Source of the DNA: Paenibacillus sp. JJ-223
Lineage (GTDB): Bacteria > Bacillota > Bacilli > Paenibacillales > Paenibacillaceae
Length of the DNA: 64,000 nt
Reading direction: 5' to 3'
Assembly: GCF_927798175.1 (NCBI RefSeq)
Contig: NZ_CAKMMP010000019.1
Location: 1 to 64,000 of the forward strand
Of this stretch, positions 59,398 through 64,000 are shown piece after piece; position 1 is the first letter of the stretch, and each line of letters opens with the position of its first letter. A program made the position numbers and the translations under genes. The notes under the pieces were generated by a model. That model made no database searches, was not told the DNA's origin, and saw only the letters and a list, made by a program, of their open reading frames with translations.

Positions 59398-59557
59398 AAG
59401 AAAATGCGTGTTTTATGGCGAAAAGTATGCTTTAATTGACGAAGAAGCGTTTTTTTCTCGTTTTTTGTCATAATACAAACATCGGGTTTTTGGTAAAAGG
59501 GGAACCCCTTTTTGTAAAACCTCATCAATCAAGCTAACGAAAAGGGAGATTTAAGAC

Positions 59558-59983
59558 ATGCACGTTCGTTCCTTTCAGTTGAGTGATGCAAGTCGTATGA
59601 CGGAGCTGCTCAAGATTGCGCTTTCGGAAGATTGTTATGAGAACACGATGGGCCCGTTTGCCCGTCAATTGTCATGGGATTCCGAACTGATTATGGTTGC
59701 CGAGGAAGAAGGGGAACTCGTTGGGGCGCTGATCGGCACAATCGATCATAACCAAGGATGTCTCTATCGGATCGCGGTTCATCCGGACTATCGTCGCCAA
59801 GGAGTTGGCAAAAAACTAGTCGCGTCCATGGAACAACGGTTCCAGCAGCGTAAAGTCAGCCAGATTTGGGTTGCGGGAGACGAGCATAACAAAGCGGCGA
59901 TGCCTCTTTACGAAGCGATGGGCTATGGAGCCAATCAGATTTTGAGTGCATTCCAGAAGCTCAGCATCTTGTCCAAGGCGTAG
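59558..59983 (+). CDS. GNAT-family acetyltransferase
   Basis: 141 residues consisting of one GNAT domain: MVAEEEGELVGALIGTIDHNQGCLYRIAVHPDYRRQGVGKKLVASMEQRF is the acetyl-CoA core with the Q/RxxGxG/A motif, and EHNKAAMPLYEAMGY the last strand. The substrate is unknown. AAAGGGAG at 59540-59547 precedes the ATG. It is a single gene followed by a weak terminator. Confidence 0.9.
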   Translation: MHVRSFQLSDASRMTELLKIALSEDCYENTMGPFARQLSWDSELIMVAEEEGELVGALIGTIDHNQGCLYRIAVHPDYRRQGVGKKLVASMEQRFQQRKVSQIWVAGDEHNKAAMPLYEAMGYGANQILSAFQKLSILSKA

Positions 59984-60867
59984 TTTGAATGATTATTACA
60001 GATAACATAGCAGATTCACTTAAATATCGGGCATATCCTTTGGGCGCATTGGCGTAAAGGGTATGTCTTTCTATTTTTTCATCTCCTTATTGGTTCTCAT
60101 CACCAATTGTCTCGTGCAAGCAAATGAAGTAGACTGAAATAGAGTATGCAATTGCAAATAAACCTATCAAATTGGATAAACTAATAGAACAATTCCTGTG
60201 CGTTTGCGTATGTCCGTTGTTGGAACCGATGTTCCCTGATTGATGCGCATATCAACATGGATGGAATGTCTGATTTTTGAAGTCTGGCTCAATGGTGAAG
60301 TGCTCGGTGTTACCCGGTGAGCCGACGTTCTGAATTAGGGTACATGTATTGTAAGGATCGTAGGATGCATGGTGGGCGGACGGAGTAACCGAAAAAAATG
60401 TGGTGATCGTACGATCTCGTCATGGTTGCTCGGAGTAGAGGGTCACTTCCAAATCTAACGAACCTGACGCGTCTTATTTGCAGTGAAATTGGACTCTTCG
60501 AGTGCTAACGAACTTTAGACACTTTATTTCCCCGAGGATGGGGCGAATATCGTGTTCTTGACGCCAATAGCGTGTTTGAGATTCGTTACATTTTCTGTGA
60601 GGGGGGAAGCCCCTCAATAAGGTGTGTGAGATTCGTTAGCGCCTGATATGCCGCCGCCAAAGTGACTCGTTGTACAAACGTAACGACAACATTTCAAATA
60701 TGCGATACATTAACGTTCCTTGTAATTAAGGTTTATCATCCCAAAATACCGATGTGCCAATATAGCTGCTATAAGCTGCCAGTACCTGATCCGTTCACCG
60801 CCTATTTGCGAACCGACAGAGCGCTTGTTATTTCAAACACAAAAATTCATGAATGAGGTGACCTTTT
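59984..60867. other. 884-bp gene-free stretch
   Basis: Begins with a terminator-like stem (CATATCCTTT 60032-60041 with AAAGGGTATG 60056-60065, then a T-rich tail). About 380 bp of unremarkable sequence follow, then a cluster of degenerate repeats at 60455-60639. A 64-codon frame at 60662-60856 lacks a ribosome site and any familiar pattern and is not called. Confidence 0.6.
60455..60639. repeat. four degenerate copies of a ~27-bp motif, two per orientation
   Basis: The motif CTAACGAAyyTnAnACrCnTTATT occurs on the plus strand at 60455-60478 and 60505-60529 and on the minus strand at 60588-60565 and 60639-60615. A hairpin GAGGGG...CCCCTC (60599-60615) lies at the inner end of the last copy. 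It looks like a decaying dispersed intergenic repeat. Confidence 0.7.
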
Positions 60868-61461
60868 GTGAATTCCAACCATCCATCTCCCCCGGAGCAT
60901 CCTGCCGGGGCCGCCAAGCCGGGGAAAACCTCCGTATCATGGTTGGCCGAGCTATGGGATTGGACCAAAACCATCGTTGTCTCCTTTGCGATCATGATGG
61001 TGCTGAACCTGTTCGTTTTCAACCTGTCGATGGTTCAAGGGCAGTCCATGCAGCCTACGCTGGTGGAGCGGGATCGACTGTTCGTCAACAAAATCGTTTA
61101 TGATTTCGGCGCGCCTTCGCGTTTTGACGTTGTTGTATTGCGCGATCCGAGCGATGGCATCGGCAAGAAGGACTTTTTGGTCAAGCGGATCGTCGGCATC
61201 CCTGGCGACACGATCGAGGTGAAGGACCATTATTTGTACGTGAACGGAGAACGGCAGTCGGAGAGCTACACCGATACCGAGGTGCAAGATCCGGATTTTG
61301 GACCGTTGACGTTGGAGAAGGACCACTACTTTGTCATGGGCGACAACCGCCATGAAGGGAAGAGCAAAGACAGCCGCATTTTCGGCAGCATTACGTCGGA
61401 TGAAATCGTAGGCAAGGCGGAGTTCATTTTCTGGCCGTTTTCGGAAATCAAAAAGCTGTAA
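60868..61461 (+). CDS. sipT: type I signal peptidase
   Basis: 197 residues: one N-terminal membrane anchor (TIVVSFAIMMVLNLFVFNLSMV, about residues 35-56), the nucleophile Ser in VQGQSMQPTL (about residue 60), the general-base Lys in FLVKRIVGIPGDTIEV (about 105) and GDNRHEGKSKDSR. It cleaves signal peptides of exported proteins at the outer face of the membrane. The start is GTG 60868, after GAGGTGA at 60854-60860. Confidence 0.95.
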   Translation: MNSNHPSPPEHPAGAAKPGKTSVSWLAELWDWTKTIVVSFAIMMVLNLFVFNLSMVQGQSMQPTLVERDRLFVNKIVYDFGAPSRFDVVVLRDPSDGIGKKDFLVKRIVGIPGDTIEVKDHYLYVNGERQSESYTDTEVQDPDFGPLTLEKDHYFVMGDNRHEGKSKDSRIFGSITSDEIVGKAEFIFWPFSEIKKL

Positions 61462-61627
61462 ACAATTGGAAGGGAACTATTCATCATTTTTTGCGTTAAA
61501 CCATATAACCGGGTTCATCCGAGCTTTTAGGCATATCCATGAACAAGAAGCGCCTGTCTCCCATCACGAGGCGGGCGTTTACCGTTTGCGCCAATGGAGT
61601 GGATCGGGAAGAAAAGAGGGAAGGTTT

Positions 61628-63472
61628 ATGACAAATGTACAGACCGGGATGCCGCAGACAGCCTCCTATTGGGAGCAGTTGAAACAGGAGATCAAGGCGG
61701 CCGGACCCGGGCTGGGCATTGACGATATCGGTTTTGCATCGGCGGAGCCGTTTGTGTCGCTGAAGGCGATTCTGGAGCAGCACCGGGCCAAGGGTTATGA
61801 GTCGGGGTTCGAGGAGAAGGTTATTGAAAAAAGAGTACGTCCCGCGCTCGAGGGCAGCGAGCCGGCCTCGCTCATCGCGATTGCGGTCGCTTATCCGTCA
61901 AAGATGGTCAATCCGCCCAAGTCGGAACCGGGCGCATATCGCGGCATTCTGGCCCGCTCCGCATGGGGCAGGGATTACCATCACGTATTGCGCGAGGCGA
62001 TGGACAAGCTGGTAAATTTCATCCGCGAGCGGGTACCGGAAGCGATCATCGAGAGTATGGTGGATACGGGCGTGCTTGTTGATCGCGCGGTATCCCAGCG
62101 GGCCGGCATCGGCTTCAGCGGCAAAAACTGCTCGATCATCTCGCCGAAATACGGCTCCTGGATCTACTTGGGCGAGCTGGTGACGAACATTCCGTTTCAG
62201 CCCGATACACCGGTTACCGAAGATTGCGGAGAATGCACGAAATGCATCGACGCCTGCCCGACAGGCGCGTTGGTCGGCCCTGGCCAACTGAATGCGCAGC
62301 GCTGCATTTCTTTTGTGACGCAGACCAAAGGTTTCGTGGATGAAGAGTTCATGCTAAAAATAGGCAACCGTCTGTACGGATGCGATACATGCCAGATCGT
62401 CTGTCCGAAGAATCGGGGCAAAAACTGGGATCACCATCCCGACCTGCAGCCCGATCCGGAGATTGTGAAGCCTTTGCTGCTGCCGCTGCTGGATATGGGC
62501 AACCGCGAATTCAAAGAGCGATTCGGGCATACTTCCGCCGCCTGGCGGGGGAGAAAGCCGATTCAGCGCAATGCGGTCATTGCACTGGGGAATTTCAAGG
62601 ACCAAAGCGCCGTACCCAAACTCACCGAGGTGTTGAAGCGCGATCCGCGTCCGGAGCTGCGGGGAACCGCTGCCTGGGCGCTGGGAAGAATAGGAGGAGA
62701 AGAAGCCATGAGAGCGATTGGGGAAGCTGCTGCTTACGAACAAGATGGGAACGTGCTGGACATGCTGCAGAAGGCCAAGGAACGATTGACGTCGTCCGCG
62801 TCCTTACCCGAGAAGCCACATGCCAAGCAAGTGAGCGACCATAAACAAGAGGAAGGTGTGACAGGTCCGACCGCGGATAGTAATTCTGCAAATGGAAATG
62901 TCGCGCCGAAGGCCAAAACTGAAGCAGCAGCGTGGAAGCCTTCCGCAGTAACCGGTTTGCACGGCAAACCTATTTATTACGACGAGGTCGTTACCCCGAT
63001 AGGCACGTTGACGTTGTGTGCTACCGAGAAGGGGCTGTGCCATGTCGATTTTGGAGCCTTTCATGTGAGAGAGGCGCATCTTCAACAATGGGCGCGCACC
63101 TGGATCGGTGAGTACCGTTACGAGAAGAACGATGACAAGCTGCGGGAGGCTGTAAGGCAGGTTGGCGAATATTTTGCGGGCGAACGACAAACGTTCGATC
63201 TGCCGCTCGATTTGCTCGGAACCCCGTTCCAGCTACAAGTATGGCAAGTCCTGTCCGATATATCTTATAGAGAAGCCTTATCACACGAACAGGTTGCTGA
63301 AGCGATCGGCAGGCCGAAGGCTGTTCGCGCCGTACTGGACGCGATCAGCAAAAATCCGGTGCCGATCATCATTCCATGTCACCGCATTAGCGGCAAGGAC
63401 GGCACCCTGCTCGGTTATGTAGGCGGTCTGCAAACCAAGGAGCAATTGCTCGCATTGGAGACGCAATCGTAA
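61628..63472 (+). CDS. queG: fusion: epoxyqueuosine reductase QueG + HEAT repeats + O6-alkylguanine-DNA alkyltransferase
   Basis: 614 residues in one uninterrupted frame. The first ~380 are QueG, which reduces epoxyqueuosine to queuosine in tRNA: DDIGFASAEPF, two 4Fe-4S motifs CGECTKCIDACPTGAL (about 201) and CDTCQIVCPKNRG (about 252), and HEAT-like repeats (ALGNFKDQSAVPKLTEVL). After a polar linker (about 405-440) comes an Ogt/MGMT domain with IIIPCHRISG (active Cys about 584) and GYVGGLQTKEQLLALE. AGGGAAGG at 61618-61625 supports ATG 61628. Both functional motifs are intact. Confidence 0.93.
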   Translation: MTNVQTGMPQTASYWEQLKQEIKAAGPGLGIDDIGFASAEPFVSLKAILEQHRAKGYESGFEEKVIEKRVRPALEGSEPASLIAIAVAYPSKMVNPPKSEPGAYRGILARSAWGRDYHHVLREAMDKLVNFIRERVPEAIIESMVDTGVLVDRAVSQRAGIGFSGKNCSIISPKYGSWIYLGELVTNIPFQPDTPVTEDCGECTKCIDACPTGALVGPGQLNAQRCISFVTQTKGFVDEEFMLKIGNRLYGCDTCQIVCPKNRGKNWDHHPDLQPDPEIVKPLLLPLLDMGNREFKERFGHTSAAWRGRKPIQRNAVIALGNFKDQSAVPKLTEVLKRDPRPELRGTAAWALGRIGGEEAMRAIGEAAAYEQDGNVLDMLQKAKERLTSSASLPEKPHAKQVSDHKQEEGVTGPTADSNSANGNVAPKAKTEAAAWKPSAVTGLHGKPIYYDEVVTPIGTLTLCATEKGLCHVDFGAFHVREAHLQQWARTWIGEYRYEKNDDKLREAVRQVGEYFAGERQTFDLPLDLLGTPFQLQVWQVLSDISYREALSHEQVAEAIGRPKAVRAVLDAISKNPVPIIIPCHRISGKDGTLLGYVGGLQTKEQLLALETQS

Positions 63473-63487
63473 GAGCGGGGGACATGC

Positions 63488-64000
63488 ATGAAATATGTAA
63501 ACGTGGAGAGCGTGGAAGCGGGCGAGATTTTGGGCAAAACGGTATATTCGGGCAACGGCATGGTGCTGTTGTCGGCCGGTGTCCAGCTCACCGTATTCAT
63601 GGTCAGTACGCTCAAGCGTATCGGCGTGACCATGCTGTACATCCAGGATGAAGCATACCAAGATGTGGATACGGAAGACATACTGGATGAAGCCACGAAA
63701 CGGGCCATCATTCAAGAGATGAGCGTAACGCTTGAAGCGGTGCGTTCGGGAAAGGAATGGAGCCCGAAAAAGATCGCCGTCAGCATCGACAAGCTGCTGA
63801 ACGACGTGTTGAGCGGCCGCGAGCTGTTGGTACAGCTGACCGACATTCGCTCCAAGGACAATGCACAGTACATTCATGCAATGAACGTGTGTTTGCTGTC
63901 CTCGGTCATTGGGCTGAATATGGGGCTCAACTATAACCAGCTCAAGGACCTTGCCGTGGGCGCGTTGCTGCACGACATCGGCAAGGTAGCCGATGACCCG
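63488..64000 (+). CDS. HD-GYP-type phosphodiesterase/signalling protein (5' part)
   Basis: The open frame starts at ATG 63488, after GAGCGGGGGA (63474-63483), and runs out of the window after 171 codons. The N terminus (YVNVESVEAGEILGKTVYSGNGMVLLSAGVQLT) is the usual lead-in domain of HD-GYP proteins, and GALLHDIGKVADDP at the edge is the first HD motif (His-Asp metal ligands). It probably degrades cyclic di-GMP, but the GYP part lies outside the window. Begins 15 bp after the QueG-Ogt stop. Confidence 0.9.
   Translation, partial: MKYVNVESVEAGEILGKTVYSGNGMVLLSAGVQLTVFMVSTLKRIGVTMLYIQDEAYQDVDTEDILDEATKRAIIQEMSVTLEAVRSGKEWSPKKIAVSIDKLLNDVLSGRELLVQLTDIRSKDNAQYIHAMNVCLLSSVIGLNMGLNYNQLKDLAVGALLHDIGKVADDP

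Larger units (their letters stand above)
59146..59557. other. divergent control region between sodA and a GNAT gene
   Basis: Holds the sodA promoter (minus), two cre-like sites at 59369-59397 and, for the GNAT gene, an extended -10 (TG at 59466-59467, CATAAT 59469-59474) lacking a clear -35. It is AT-rich with several T-tracts. No ORF is present. Confidence 0.55.

Noticed and set aside
60662..60856. 64-codon ORF upstream of the signal peptidase gene
   Set aside because: No ribosome site, no recognisable pattern, adjacent to decaying repeats.

Overview
The window looks like a piece of a Paenibacillus-type chromosome (spore-forming Bacillales). Supporting this are a ger spore-germination operon with an extra two-TM subunit, a KinB-like sporulation kinase, bacilliredoxin, EcsA/EcsB, strong AGGAGG-type ribosome sites, LacI/cre-type operators and moderate GC. 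I see no prophage, IS element, CRISPR array or tRNA. The window opens inside a 5S rRNA and closes inside an HD-GYP gene.

Layout. 1-780: 5S rRNA end, terminator and a YbaK-type deacylase. 1.1-6.9 kb: a complete ribose operon rbsRKDACB with promoter, perfect LacI-type operator and terminator. 7.0-11.1 kb: germinant-receptor operon gerA-gerB-gerC plus a two-TM D subunit. 11.15-11.75 kb: a gene-free, strongly foldable stretch ending in an intrinsic terminator, ahead of carboxynorspermidine synthase and decarboxylase genes (polyamine synthesis, 11.76-14.1 kb). 14.5-18.5 kb: a 1039-residue GNAT-fused protein and a metal-dependent hydrolase. 18.5-22 kb: HAD phosphatase behind two tandem MerR-type promoters, MATE exporter behind a doubled TetR-type operator, and a methyltransferase. 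22.3-29.8 kb: two-component system, MacB-like ABC exporter, lipoprotein, ECF sigma factor and membrane partner.

29.8-36 kb: redox and regulator genes (DUF523, nitroreductase, MarR plus quinone reductase with shared operators, ArsR-like plus luciferase-like monooxygenase) and an AI-2E-family protein. 35.6-38.5 kb: divergent CadC-like repressor and Cd/Zn ATPase with a His-rich segment. 38.6-47.5 kb: SdpI-like, glyoxalase-fold, YfmP/YfmO-like regulator and exporter, UspA, aldehyde dehydrogenase, free-Met-sulfoxide reductase, acetyltransferase, 14-TM exporter and MarR. 47.9-55.4 kb: EcsAB, small DNA-binding protein, hydrolase, flavoprotein, KinB-like kinase and bacilliredoxin. 55.5-64 kb: housekeeping genes nadE, acpS, mutY, sodA, signal peptidase and a QueG-Ogt fusion, with a patch of degenerate repeats at 60.4-60.7 kb.

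The most promising undescribed items are the structured RNA leader before the polyamine genes, the 39-bp element present at both 22.17 and 39.57 kb, the GNAT giant protein, the QueG-alkyltransferase fusion, and regulator genes whose -10 box sits directly before the start codon. All calls come from reading the sequence and family knowledge; no search was run.
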